From positions 19,556 through 83,555 of the forward strand of contig WSZJ01000014.1 of NCBI GenBank assembly GCA_009773755.1: DNA of 64,000 nt, given 5' to 3'. Below, in pieces: positions 46,506 through 55,875 of this stretch. The notes beneath the pieces were generated by a model. It was not told where the DNA came from, did no database searches, and saw only the letters and a list, made by a program, of their open reading frames with translations. Origin of the DNA: Planctomycetota bacterium (GTDB lineage Bacteria; Planctomycetota; MHYJ01; WSZJ01). The translations under genes and the position numbers were made by a program. How positions within the stretch are numbered: the first letter of the stretch is position 1; each line of letters opens with the position of its first letter.

Positions 46506-47194
46506 TGAAGCGCGAATCCGGATTCACACTTCTTGAAGTCCTCCTCACGATCACGATCACCGCCGTCATGATCGGAATCATTTACGGCGTCCTCGTCGCC
46601 ACGCTTCAGGCCCGCACGAAGCTCGAGCACACGGCTGAGATCGACGAAGCCGGGCCCGTGCTTCTCAAGCTCATCTCCGACGACATTGCGGCCGCGTTCG
46701 TGCCGCCCGTGCCGGAGGCGCCGCCGCCTGCGGAGGGGGAGGTCGCGCCTGAAAACCCGTCGTATTTCACCGGGAAGGACAACTCCCAGGGCGCCGGCGA
46801 CGCCGACACGCTCGATTTCGTCTCTTCGCGCGACGTCTGGGACCCGGCGAACCAGCGAGTCGCGGATTTCAGCGAGGTCGGCTACTTCCTCCGCACGAAT
46901 CCGGACGATTCCAGCGTCCAGATGCTCGTCCGGCGCGAAGACCCGTACGTTGACGACAAGCCCGCGACCGGCGGGACCCTCCAGGAGATGTACAACCGCG
47001 TCAAGACGTTCAAGCTCGAATACTGGGACGGAGAAGCCTGGCTGAATACCTGGGGGGACCAGGAAGCGCAGAAGAAGGCGCTTCCGAAGATCGTCAAGAT
47101 CACCCTCGTCATCGTGCCGGACGCGGAGCTCGCGAAGAAGGACCCGGTGGCGGCGGAAAAGAAGTACATCATGGAAGTCGCGCCCGTTCATTGA
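46505..47194 (+). CDS. gspJ: Minor pseudopilin, GspJ-like
   Basis: A 229-residue protein with a prepilin motif (SGFTLLEVLLTITITAVMIG) and a larger globular part (LEHTAEIDEAGPVLLKLISD, DTLDFVSSRDVWDP) containing a Pro-rich loop. Size and order fit GspJ. Start overlaps the gspI stop (TAATG). No gspK, gspL or gspM homologue follows. Confidence 0.85.
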   Translation: MKRESGFTLLEVLLTITITAVMIGIIYGVLVATLQARTKLEHTAEIDEAGPVLLKLISDDIAAAFVPPVPEAPPPAEGEVAPENPSYFTGKDNSQGAGDADTLDFVSSRDVWDPANQRVADFSEVGYFLRTNPDDSSVQMLVRREDPYVDDKPATGGTLQEMYNRVKTFKLEYWDGEAWLNTWGDQEAQKKALPKIVKITLVIVPDAELAKKDPVAAEKKYIMEVAPVH

Positions 47195-47286
47195 CGGTCG
47201 CCCGCGTGCCCGGCCAAGTTTTCACAATATTCAGCGCTTCAGCCCGTTATCCTCTCAACAACAGATTCCCGTCACAGGAGATCCCC

Positions 47287-48453
47287 ATGCGCTGGCTCCA
47301 TTCCGCCGTTCTGACGTCCGCTTCACTGATCCCGCTTTCCACCTTCGCCGACGAGCCCGGCATCGACGAGCTTCGCGGCCGCGTCGAGCAGCTCGAGCGA
47401 GAGCTGCAGAGCGATCTCGGGCATCTCGAAAAAGGCCGCGAGGCTCTTCGCGCCATGTCCGTTCCTGAAGGCCGGGAACGCGGCGCATACGCGATGGAGG
47501 AGCCCGGGCGTCCCGGGCCGGACCGGGGGCGGTTTGAAGGGGAAGGGATGAAGCGGGACGGACGTGGCCCGGATCCCGTGCGGCCTGGCGGCCCCGGACG
47601 TGACGGCGCCCCGCAGGCGCCCCGCATGCCCGGTGGCGGCGGTCCGGACTCGGCCGAGGATCAGATGTTTCAGCTCAAGATGCGCGCGCGAGAAATTGAG
47701 CACCAGATGCAGAACCTGAAATTCGAACTCGAAACAGTCCACCTCCAGATGGAGCATCTCGGGCAGAAGCAGCGTGGCGGGCAGGACAGGCCGCGCGCGG
47801 GCGGGCCCGACCAGGAACCTCGCCGCCATGAAGGCGTGCAGGAACCCGGCCGCGACCGGCCCAACGTCGAAAACCTCGAACGCCGCGCCGCCGAACTGCA
47901 CGCCAAGGCCGCGGAACTCAAGAAGGCGCTTCAGGGCGCCGAGGAATCCGGCGACCGCGAACGCGCCAACGAGCTTCGCAACGGCCTCGAGCGGCTGAAG
48001 AACGCCTTCGAGGAGATGCATCGCAACCAGGAAGGCGGAGACCGCCCGAAGGACCGCAAGGACGGCCCGCGCGCCGACGCCGAGCAGAACGAGCGCCGCG
48101 CCACTCTGAAGGCGCGCGTGGACGACCTTCGCCGCAAGCTCGAGAAGGCCGAGGCCAACGGCGAAGAAGGCAACGCAAAGGAACTTCGAAATGCGATCGA
48201 GAAGCTGATGCACGACCTCACCGGCGGCGAAAAGGAGAACGTCGAGCGCAAGAGAGCCGAAGCGATGGCCAGGATCGAAGCGCGCATGGCCCAGGTAGAG
48301 GAGCAGATGCAGGAAGCGAAGCGGAATGGCCGCAAAGAAGTCTCGGAGAAGCTGCGCGCCGAGCTCGAGGAGTTGAGAGCGATGGCGAAGAAAGCGCGTG
48401 GAGACCAGGGCGGCGGGGAGAAGAAGCCGGAGAAGCGGCCGAGAATGATCTAA
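47287..48453 (+). CDS. Exported coiled-coil protein
   Basis: A 388-residue protein with a signal peptide (LHSAVLTSASLIPLSTFADE). It is almost all charged coiled coil (ELRGRVEQLERELQSDLGHL, AAELHAKAAELKKALQGAEE, RIEARMAQVEEQMQEAKRNG) with a Gly/Pro/Arg/Asp-rich stretch at about 75-150 (GRPGPDRGRF and similar). No catalytic motif. It is the last gene of the secretion block, 92 bp after gspJ, and could be a structural or secreted component; function unknown. Confidence 0.7.
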   Translation: MRWLHSAVLTSASLIPLSTFADEPGIDELRGRVEQLERELQSDLGHLEKGREALRAMSVPEGRERGAYAMEEPGRPGPDRGRFEGEGMKRDGRGPDPVRPGGPGRDGAPQAPRMPGGGGPDSAEDQMFQLKMRAREIEHQMQNLKFELETVHLQMEHLGQKQRGGQDRPRAGGPDQEPRRHEGVQEPGRDRPNVENLERRAAELHAKAAELKKALQGAEESGDRERANELRNGLERLKNAFEEMHRNQEGGDRPKDRKDGPRADAEQNERRATLKARVDDLRRKLEKAEANGEEGNAKELRNAIEKLMHDLTGGEKENVERKRAEAMARIEARMAQVEEQMQEAKRNGRKEVSEKLRAELEELRAMAKKARGDQGGGEKKPEKRPRMI

Positions 48454-48544
48454 ACGCGAGTTGGGAGTGTTGAGTTTTGAGTAGTGAGTAGTGAGCAGTT
48501 TGCAGTAAGCCGATAACAGAGTTGGCGTGATTGGAATTCACACA

Positions 48545-48573
48545 GGGGCGCGGCGAAGAGCCGCGCCCCTTTT
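48545..48573 (+). terminator. Rho-independent terminator after the secretion block
   Basis: GGGGCGCGGC (48545-48554) pairs perfectly with GCCGCGCCCC (48560-48569) around GAAGA, followed by TTTT. It closes the block ending at 48453. Confidence 0.85.
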
Positions 48574-48679
48574 CGTGGGTTCTCTGCCATCTCCTGCCCG
48601 ACTCCCCGCTCCGCGCTTCGTCCTACTCAACCCGCATCACTCAGTCCTCAAAACTCAGTGTGAGCTACACTCGCCAGGC

Positions 48680-49228
48680 ATGGCAGAACCTCACCTTTGG
48701 GCCCGCGCGCTCCAGCCGGAGTTCGCCGAGGACTTCTTCAAGTTCCACGACCGCGCCGACTGTGGCGGGTGCTGGTGCATGTACTGGCACTTCCAGGGGA
48801 CGAACGAGGAATGGGGAAATGCCGACAAGGCGAAGCTCCGCGAGCAGAAATGCGACCGAGTCGCAAACCAGGGCGACACAGGTATGTTGCTCTACGAGGA
48901 CCAGACTCCCGTGGGCTGGTGCCAGTTCGGCCTGCGCAAACACTTCCCCAAGCTCCTCGAGAAAATCAATCCTCCGGCCGGCCCCGATGACCTCTGGTGC
49001 ATCAATTGCCTCCTGATGGCGCCCGAAAAGCGTCGGCAGGGGCATGCGCGGGTGCTTCTGGCAATCTCGCTTGAGCACCTGAAGCGGATGGGTGCAAAGG
49101 AAGTGGAGGCGTATCCGAAAACGGGAGAGCATCCGGACGGTGAAGTGTGGATGGGGCCGCTTCAGCTGTTTCTTGATGCCGGATTCACGGAGGCGCAGGG
49201 GACACGGGTCGTGCGGAAGTCGATATGA
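48680..49228 (+). CDS. GNAT family acetyltransferase
   Basis: A 182-residue protein. A Cys/Trp-rich N-terminus (DCGGCWCMYWHFQG) is followed by GNAT strands and the acetyl-CoA loop region (INCLLMAPEKRRQGHARVLL, with the RRQGHA pyrophosphate-binding signature) and DGEVWMGPLQLFLDAGFTEA. The Cys-rich start is typical of a subgroup of small-molecule acetyltransferases. The ATG at 48680 is supported by the conserved start; an upstream in-frame extension runs through the terminator. Substrate unknown. Confidence 0.85.
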   Translation: MAEPHLWARALQPEFAEDFFKFHDRADCGGCWCMYWHFQGTNEEWGNADKAKLREQKCDRVANQGDTGMLLYEDQTPVGWCQFGLRKHFPKLLEKINPPAGPDDLWCINCLLMAPEKRRQGHARVLLAISLEHLKRMGAKEVEAYPKTGEHPDGEVWMGPLQLFLDAGFTEAQGTRVVRKSI

Positions 49229-49256
49229 CATCCGTGCCGCCGGTATCATTGCGGCC

Positions 49257-52200
49257 ATGTCCTCTTCCGAGCGTCGCACGGTCGCGGTCCTGTTCTCGGA
49301 CCTCTCAGGCTTCACCGCGCTCTCTGAGGAAATGGACCCCGAGGACGTGCGCGACCTGATGGACGCGCTCTTTGCGCGGTTCAGGAAAGCAATTGAAGTG
49401 CGGGGTGGAACCGTCGACAAGTTCATTGGCGACGCGGTCATGGCTGTGTTCGGCGCTCCGGTCGCGCACGAGGACGACTCGCTTCGAGCGGTGCGCGCGG
49501 CGCTGGCGATGCAGCGGGAGATCGAGTCGTTCAACCGGGAGCGCGGGATCACGCTCCGGCTGCGAGTGGGCGTCAATCTTGGCGAAGTCCTCTGGGGCGG
49601 GGTCGGCGGCGACCGCGCGACGGCGATGGGAGACGCGGTCAATGTTGCGCAGAGGCTTGAAGCGGCCGCGCCGCCCGGCGCGGTGCTCGTTTCGGATACC
49701 GTCCGTGTTGCCGCGTCGGGGTTCGCGCAATTCCGGGACGCCGGGGAAATCGCACTCAAGGGCCGCAAGGAGCCCGTGCGGGCGCACGAAGCGACGAGCG
49801 AGCAGGCCGGCTCCTCCGAGTCCTCAATCCTCGACGGCGTCGGCGGGGCCCTGTATGGAAGGACAGACGAGCTGGAGCGGCTGGAAGCGGCGTGGGCGTC
49901 GGGGAGTTCCCGGGTGCTGGTGCTGGAAGGCGATGCCGGGATCGGGAAGAGCCGTCTTCTCGCGGAGTTCAGGAGGCGCGTCCGGGCTGCCGGCGGCGGC
50001 GTCGCGGTCTTTGCCGGTCGTGCGCTTCAGGAGTCGCGACTTCCCCTCGCGCCATTCGCCGAGATCGCCCGGCAGGCCGCGGGGACGCCGGAGAATGCAA
50101 CCGGCTGGTTTGCGGGAGTGCTGGGGGAAGGGGGCGTAGCGGCCCGGCACGCCGACCTGATGGCTCTTTCGCTCGGATTTGCGATCTCGAAGGACCGAAA
50201 GGCGGCCATCGACGGCGCGGCTGCGCGCGACGAGACGCTTCCAGCGTGGCGCGCATGGTTTTGGGCGCTCGCGACCTCGCGCCGTGTCCTGCTGTGTATC
50301 GAGGATCTGCACTGGGCGGACTCAGCGACCTCCAGCCTCGTTGAGGCGCTGGCCGCGGCGGCGCCGAGAGGGCGCGCGCTGATCGTCGCCACCACCCGGC
50401 CAGGGGACCGTCCGTATGTCGGCGACGTCGTGCGCCTCGGGGAGCTCACCGCTGCCGCCGTCCGTTCGGTGGCCGAGGCTGTCCTGCGAGAGCCCCTCTC
50501 AGATTCTCTCGCTGATTTCATGCAACGCCAGTCCGGCGGTAACCCGTACTACGCTGAGGAACTCGCCCGCCACCTCAGGTGCCGGGGGCTTCTCACGGGC
50601 CGGCCGCTCGACCTGGTCGCTTCGCCGGACCGCCTCCCGGAAACGCTCCTCGGCATTCTCGTCTCCCGCATCGACGCACAGTCTCCCGCCTGCCACGAAG
50701 CCCTCAAGGCCGCTTCCGTCCACGGCCGTGTGTTCTGGCCCTCACTGCTGCCCCCCGATTCGGCCGCAGGGCTCGAGGAAGCGCGCGACGCGGGGCTCGT
50801 CTTCCCATCCCCGGCTTCCGTACTTCCCGGCGAGCCCGTGCTCCAGTTCAGGCACGCCCTGCTTCGCGACGCCGCCTACGGCCTGCTGACCAGGCGCGAC
50901 CGTGCGGCGCTGCACCGCCTGGTGGCAGAGGCGCTGGAGCCGCGTGCCGCGGACGCCGGTCGCGGAGCGCTGACGCTGGCGGCCGGACATCGCGAGGCGG
51001 CCGGCGAACCCCTGGAGGCGGCGCGACTGTACGGGGCCGTCGCTGCGGAAGCGGCGCAGTCAAATCCCGCAGAGTCACTCTCAGCGGCTCGCGAGGCTGT
51101 GAGGCTCGACGACGGACCTGCAGCGCGTGTCCACCTGGGATTCGCGCATTTTCTCCTCGGCGACCTTGAACCCGCCGCGCGCGAGGCTGAAGCGGCGATG
51201 GCATTTACCGGGGGCACGCCCGCCCAGCGGGCCAGTGCCTCCAGGCTTCGCGCCGACGTCGCCCTCCAGGCCGGTCGTTTCGAGGAGGCTCTTCAGGCCG
51301 TCAGCGATGGGATTGCTCCCGAGATCGGCCCGGAATGGGACCTGCAGAGGCGCGCACTCCGCTGCCGCGCTCTCGTCAGCCTCGGACGGACCGAGGAAGC
51401 ACTCCGGGAGACCGACGACGAGCGCCAGGACGCGCCGCCGAACCGGGAAACGGATCTTGCGAGGGCATTGCTGCTCGGCGAACGAGGAGGGACGCTGATG
51501 CGGCTTCTTCGGTACGAGGAAGCGCTTGCGGCGCACCGGCGGACGCGCGAGATCCATTTGCGGCTGGGTAATCCTCTGGGCGTCTCTACTTCGGCGAACA
51601 ACATCGCGGCCGCGCTCATGCGACTGGGACTGCTCGAGGAGGCGAGAATGGGATTTGAGGAATCGCTGGTCTCGGCGCGCCGCATGGGGACGCGGCACGG
51701 TATTGCGACAGTTCTGTCAAACCTGGGGGCCATTTTGAATCAACTCGGTCGCTGGACGGAGGCCGAGGAGAAACTCCAGGAGGCGCGGGCGATTCGCGCG
51801 GAGATGGGGGGCCTAGTCGGCGTGGGTGCGATTGCGGTGAACCTGGCGAGATCGCTCGCGGGTCAAGGGCGGCTCGCTGAGTCCGCCGCGGTGCTGGAGG
51901 AAGGCCGCCGACAGTCCGCCGGCATGCGAGACCCGCTCTACTGGGTACGCCTCACGGTGCAACTCGCCGGAATTCAGCTCGACCGGGCGGAGCCCGATGC
52001 CGGCGCGCTTCTCGATGAGGTCGACCGACGGTTTTCAGGTGACGCCGCATTTTCCGCCGAGCCGGCGGGGCGCGCCGTTCGCGCCACTCTCCTGCATCAC
52101 CGGGTGCGCCATGCGATGCGGGAGGGAAGGTCTGAGGAAGCGCTCGCGCTGATCGGCCAGGTACTGCCGGAATTCGAGCAGGGCGTTTCTCCCGCGGATG

Positions 52201-52553
52201 CAGCCGAGCTGAGGCTCTCTCTTGCGACGCTTCGGCCGGAGCGCGCGCTGGAAGAGGCCGCCGCTGCGATTGCGGAGGCGAGGAGTTCCGGCAGCGCGGC
52301 CGTTCTCGCCCGAGTCCTCGCAGTCGTAGCGGGCCATTTCGCGCGTGCCGGTCGCCCTGACCAGGCGATCGCAAGCCTGGCCGCGTCGAAGGAGGCCGCC
52401 GCTCCGGTCGAAGCGGCGGTGGAGAGGCTGCGGATTCTGTCCGCCCAGGCCGACGCGCATCAGGCGCTCGGAGAACCGGCCGCTTCCGCGGAACTTCGCC
52501 GTCAGGTCGACGCACTTGCAGCGGCCACGGGTGGCCACGGCCTTGTCAACTAA
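49257..52553 (+). CDS. Adenylate/guanylate cyclase with AAA-type ATPase and TPR regions
   Basis: A 1098-residue protein. A class III cyclase domain (residues 1-180) shows VAVLFSDLSGFTALSEEMDP, the metal-binding GDAVMAVFGAP region and DAVNVAQRLEAAAPPGAVLV. Next is an ATPase (about 200-600) with Walker A LEGDAGIGKSRLLAEF and LCIEDLHWADSA, then TPR/helical repeats to the end (YEEALAAHRRTREIHLRLGN, LLEEARMGFEESLVSARRMG). This is the common cyclase/LuxR-like ATPase/TPR signalling architecture. No membrane helix, so a cytoplasmic signal transducer. It is followed by a tandem 63-bp repeat. Confidence 0.92.
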   Translation: MSSSERRTVAVLFSDLSGFTALSEEMDPEDVRDLMDALFARFRKAIEVRGGTVDKFIGDAVMAVFGAPVAHEDDSLRAVRAALAMQREIESFNRERGITLRLRVGVNLGEVLWGGVGGDRATAMGDAVNVAQRLEAAAPPGAVLVSDTVRVAASGFAQFRDAGEIALKGRKEPVRAHEATSEQAGSSESSILDGVGGALYGRTDELERLEAAWASGSSRVLVLEGDAGIGKSRLLAEFRRRVRAAGGGVAVFAGRALQESRLPLAPFAEIARQAAGTPENATGWFAGVLGEGGVAARHADLMALSLGFAISKDRKAAIDGAAARDETLPAWRAWFWALATSRRVLLCIEDLHWADSATSSLVEALAAAAPRGRALIVATTRPGDRPYVGDVVRLGELTAAAVRSVAEAVLREPLSDSLADFMQRQSGGNPYYAEELARHLRCRGLLTGRPLDLVASPDRLPETLLGILVSRIDAQSPACHEALKAASVHGRVFWPSLLPPDSAAGLEEARDAGLVFPSPASVLPGEPVLQFRHALLRDAAYGLLTRRDRAALHRLVAEALEPRAADAGRGALTLAAGHREAAGEPLEAARLYGAVAAEAAQSNPAESLSAAREAVRLDDGPAARVHLGFAHFLLGDLEPAAREAEAAMAFTGGTPAQRASASRLRADVALQAGRFEEALQAVSDGIAPEIGPEWDLQRRALRCRALVSLGRTEEALRETDDERQDAPPNRETDLARALLLGERGGTLMRLLRYEEALAAHRRTREIHLRLGNPLGVSTSANNIAAALMRLGLLEEARMGFEESLVSARRMGTRHGIATVLSNLGAILNQLGRWTEAEEKLQEARAIRAEMGGLVGVGAIAVNLARSLAGQGRLAESAAVLEEGRRQSAGMRDPLYWVRLTVQLAGIQLDRAEPDAGALLDEVDRRFSGDAAFSAEPAGRAVRATLLHHRVRHAMREGRSEEALALIGQVLPEFEQGVSPADAAELRLSLATLRPERALEEAAAAIAEARSSGSAAVLARVLAVVAGHFARAGRPDQAIASLAASKEAAAPVEAAVERLRILSAQADAHQALGEPAASAELRRQVDALAAATGGHGLVN

Positions 52554-52564
52554 GCAGCTCCACG

Positions 52565-52702
52565 TTGATTCCGCGGGTTGCTCCCTTCGGTCGCAACCCC
52601 CGGAATCAATGCTGACTCACCACTAGTGGTTCGACACGCTTGATTCCGCGGGTTGCTCCCTTCGGTCGCAACCCCCGGAATCAATGCTGACTCACCACTA
52701 GT
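52565..52702 (+). repeat. Perfect 63-bp tandem direct repeat with hairpins
   Basis: Copies at 52565-52627 and 52640-52702 are identical. Each starts with a hairpin (TTGATTCCGCGGGTTGC with GCAACCCCCGGAATCAA near-complementary) and ends ACTAGT. The second copy contains the stop codon (TAG, read on the minus strand at 52698-52700) of the SNF2 gene. The hairpins lie between two convergent genes and may serve as terminators. Confidence 0.85.
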
Positions 52703-55700
52703 CCGCGAACAATTCCCGGATGTCGCGCTCCGTCAGGCTTTTCGCGAACGCCTCGTCGCTCCCGAGCACTCCTTCGGCCAGCGCGCGCTTCTTGTCCTGA
52801 AGGGCGATGACCTTTTCCTCGATGGTGTCCTTCGCGACGAGCTTGTAAACCATGACCGGCTTCGTCTGCCCGATGCGGTGAGCGCGGTCGGTGGCCTGTT
52901 CCTCGGCGGCGGGGTTCCACCAGGGGTCGAGGTGGAGGACGTAGTCGGCGCCGGTGAGGTTGAGACCCGAGCCGCCGGCCTTGAGGGAGATGAGGAAGAA
53001 CGGGGCGTCGCCGCTCTGGAATTTCGCGACCTCTTCGTCGCGCTTGCGCGTGGCGCCGTCGAGGTAGCAGTACTTGATGCCCTGCGCGTCGAGGCGCTCG
53101 CGGACGAGGGCAAGGAACTCGGTGAATTGGCTGAAAACGAGGGCGCGGTGGCCGTTGGCGACGAGGTCGCGGGCGAGGTCGTCCATCTCGTCGAGCTTGG
53201 CAGAGAGGGAGAGCTTCTGGCCGGGGAGTTTCACCATCGCGGTGTGAAGCGCGGCCTGGCGGAGGCGCAGGAGGGCTTCCAGCACTGCGAAGCGCGCGCC
53301 GTCGAGACCGTCGCGGTCGATCGCCTTCATGACTCTTTCGCGCGTCAGCAGCAGGAGGCGCTCGTAGAACTCGCGGTGGGCGGGAGAGAGCTCGCAGTGC
53401 AGCAGGGTCTCGGTCTTGGGCGGCAGATCCTTCGCGACGTCCTCTTTGAGGCGCCGCAGGATGAAGGGCCGGACCCGGCGGCGAAGGGACGTCATGGCCT
53501 CGCGGTCGCCGGATTTGTGGATCGGGAGGGCATAGCGCTCGCGAAATGCCTCCTCCGACCCCAGCAGCTCCGGCATCAGGAAGCGGAACTGGCTCCAGAG
53601 CTCGTACAGGTTGTTTTCGATCGGGGTGCCGGAGAGGCAGAGGCGGTAGTCGGCGCGCAGGAGCCTTGCGGCGCGCGACGTCTGGCTGTCCGATGTTTTT
53701 ATTTGCTGCGCTTCGTCGAGGACTGCGAATCGGAAATTGAAGCCTGACAGCGTCTCCGCGTCGCGGCGCAGCACCCCGTAGGTTGTGAGCACGAGGTCGT
53801 GCTCCGGAATCTTCGCGAGCAGCTTCTCGCGCGCTCCCGCTTCGAATCTCAGCACTTTCAACCCCGGCGCAAACTTTGCCGCTTCGGCAGCCCAGTTTCC
53901 CACGACCGACGTCGGCGCCACGATCAGGATCGGCCCCTTCCCGCCGCGCTCGCGGTCGCTCAGCAGGAGCGCGAGCGTCTGGAGCGTCTTGCCGAGCCCC
54001 ATGTCGTCCGCCAGGATCGCGTGAAATCCGCCGTCGCGGATCGACTCGAGCCACGCGACGCCTTCTTCCTGGTACGCGCGGAGCGTCGCCACAAGTCCGG
54101 CAGGTGAGCGGAACGCCTTCGGGGCGGGAGGCTCCGGCATCCGCCCGGGCGCCTCCACGCTTGCCGCGATATCTCCCGCGAGCCCGATCTGGTTCGCTGG
54201 GAGGCGGATGCGACCCTTTCCGCCGGCCGTGCCGGCGCGTCTCGCGTCCTCCCAGAGCGCGCGCAGTTTCCTGAGATCGCCTGCAGGCATCGGCGACCAC
54301 GAGCCGTCCGGCAGCTTGAGAAAACGCAGACCGTTGTCATGCGCCGCGAACAACTCGTCGAGCGGGATGCCGAGCCCGTCCAGCGCGGCCACCGCTTCCA
54401 TGTCGAGCCATGAGCCGTTCGTGGTCACGCGCACCGTCGTCTTCGGCCGGCCGCCGCGGAGTTTGTAGCCGCGAAGCGAGTCGCGGCCGACGACGGGCCA
54501 GCCGAGACCGGGGAGGCCGTCGGAGAGAAATTTCAGCGCGCTCTCGCCCCAGAGGCGCACGGACCACGGGTCGCCCGTGCAGCCGGAAGCTGCGGCGAGC
54601 CTCTCCCTGAGTTCGCGTTCGGCGGCGGGGGCTCGGCGGGACCAGAAGGCTCCCTCGGGGTCGATCCCCTCGACCATGCCGGCTTTCTCGGCCTCCGTCA
54701 CCTGCGAAGGCCCTTCCCCGTATGCGAGCGACAACCGCGCGACAAGCGCGCCGATTTCCTCCGACAACGAAATGACGGCGCGCGGCTTCGCGCACACGAG
54801 CCGCTTCGACAGCGCTCCCTCCTCCACGACGAGCGCGCCGGGATCGGCCAGCTTTGAGAAGTGCTGTTTGACGAAGCGGTCCGAGTCGGCGAGCGGGATG
54901 TCGACGGGGGCTTTGAGGAGGGAAGCGGCGGCGCCGGCGTCGCGGAGGCCCTGGACGGGGCGCCACTGTTTTCCGTCGGTCGCCCAGGGGCGGCGTTCGC
55001 CGACGATGGTCCAGCCGGCGACGGGCGTGTCGCCGTCATGCAGCGCCCCCGAGAGCCTGAGGCCGCCGCCTTCGCGCCGGGACAGCCGGAATTTCCACGC
55101 GAGGAGCCGTTCCAGGATCACGGCGCCGTCTGCGAACGCGGCCGGGCACGCGAGGGCCAGCTCACGAGCCGCGCGGAGCACGGCATCAATGGCGTCGGGC
55201 CTGACGCGCGTCGCGTCCTCGAGGGCGAGAGCGAGCATTTCGGAGAAGCGCCGCTCGTCCGCGTTCAGTCCGGCGTCGTCCGCGGTTCGCGCGTCGAATC
55301 GCTCCGAGCCGCGCGCCGCGGTCACGGCCAGCCGCCCTTCCTCGACCCGCAGCGCCACGCGCAGCGACGCACCCGTCGCTTCCCGCAGGTCGCACGCCGC
55401 GGCGAGCGCACCGAGCCGTTCCTCCCAGTGCGTCGTCGCGCTTCCCGCATCGCCCGATTTTTCCGCGACGGCGAGGGCGAGGGCGACGATATGGCGGCAG
55501 ATGCCGTCGCAGGCGCCTTCGCAGAAATGTTCGCCGCGCGGACCGAGGTCGATCTCGACGGAGATCGGCCGTTCCTTCGCGCCGCGGACCTGGCCGCTCC
55601 AGAGGGCATCGGCCGCCTGCCGGACGCCACTGACGCGGCCATCTTTGAGGTCGCGGGCGCCGAGAGCGACGGTAGCGGGGGAGGCCCACGACTGGATGGA

Positions 55701-55718
55701 GCGCAGGCTGAGCACCAT
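52698..55718 (-). CDS. SNF2-family helicase with SWIM-type zinc finger
   Basis: A 1006-residue protein. The start at 55718 (MVLSLRSIQSWA) is the family's usual beginning; the frame continues upstream through a divergent promoter region. An N-terminal SWIM-like zinc motif (Cys66, Cys70, Cys74, His76) is followed by the SNF2 core: LADDMGLGKTLQTLALLL (motif I), VAPTSVVGNWAAEAAKFAPG, VLDEAQQIK (DEAQ in motif II), LCLSGTPIENNLYELWSQF, LVFSQFTEFLALV, LISLKAGGSGLNLTGADYV and RAHRIGQTKPV. These enzymes remodel protein-DNA complexes with ATP. The AT-rich 15-mer at 53690-53704 falls right after DEAQQ, encoding IKTS where relatives have IKNP. The stop lies inside a 63-bp repeat. Confidence 0.95.
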   Translation of the reverse strand: MVLSLRSIQSWASPATVALGARDLKDGRVSGVRQAADALWSGQVRGAKERPISVEIDLGPRGEHFCEGACDGICRHIVALALAVAEKSGDAGSATTHWEERLGALAAACDLREATGASLRVALRVEEGRLAVTAARGSERFDARTADDAGLNADERRFSEMLALALEDATRVRPDAIDAVLRAARELALACPAAFADGAVILERLLAWKFRLSRREGGGLRLSGALHDGDTPVAGWTIVGERRPWATDGKQWRPVQGLRDAGAAASLLKAPVDIPLADSDRFVKQHFSKLADPGALVVEEGALSKRLVCAKPRAVISLSEEIGALVARLSLAYGEGPSQVTEAEKAGMVEGIDPEGAFWSRRAPAAERELRERLAAASGCTGDPWSVRLWGESALKFLSDGLPGLGWPVVGRDSLRGYKLRGGRPKTTVRVTTNGSWLDMEAVAALDGLGIPLDELFAAHDNGLRFLKLPDGSWSPMPAGDLRKLRALWEDARRAGTAGGKGRIRLPANQIGLAGDIAASVEAPGRMPEPPAPKAFRSPAGLVATLRAYQEEGVAWLESIRDGGFHAILADDMGLGKTLQTLALLLSDRERGGKGPILIVAPTSVVGNWAAEAAKFAPGLKVLRFEAGAREKLLAKIPEHDLVLTTYGVLRRDAETLSGFNFRFAVLDEAQQIKTSDSQTSRAARLLRADYRLCLSGTPIENNLYELWSQFRFLMPELLGSEEAFRERYALPIHKSGDREAMTSLRRRVRPFILRRLKEDVAKDLPPKTETLLHCELSPAHREFYERLLLLTRERVMKAIDRDGLDGARFAVLEALLRLRQAALHTAMVKLPGQKLSLSAKLDEMDDLARDLVANGHRALVFSQFTEFLALVRERLDAQGIKYCYLDGATRKRDEEVAKFQSGDAPFFLISLKAGGSGLNLTGADYVLHLDPWWNPAAEEQATDRAHRIGQTKPVMVYKLVAKDTIEEKVIALQDKKRALAEGVLGSDEAFAKSLTERDIRELFAD
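53690..53704 (+). repeat. AT-rich 15-mer, copy 3 (inside SNF2 gene)
   Basis: CCGATGTTTTTATTT; on the coding strand ATA AAA ACA TCG gives Ile-Lys-Thr-Ser directly after DEAQQ. Confidence 0.8.
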
Positions 55719-55875
55719 GGGGTATGGGAGTATCGGCAAGACAGGGCCGGGGACTGAAGGCCCCTCCCTCACATTTGCCTTACATTCCCTGCTGGACCGC
55801 CGGCACTCCGCTGTATATCCTGCGCCCCAAATCCGCGGGTTCTCCGACCCGCTCCATCCACGCAAGGAGATCCTC

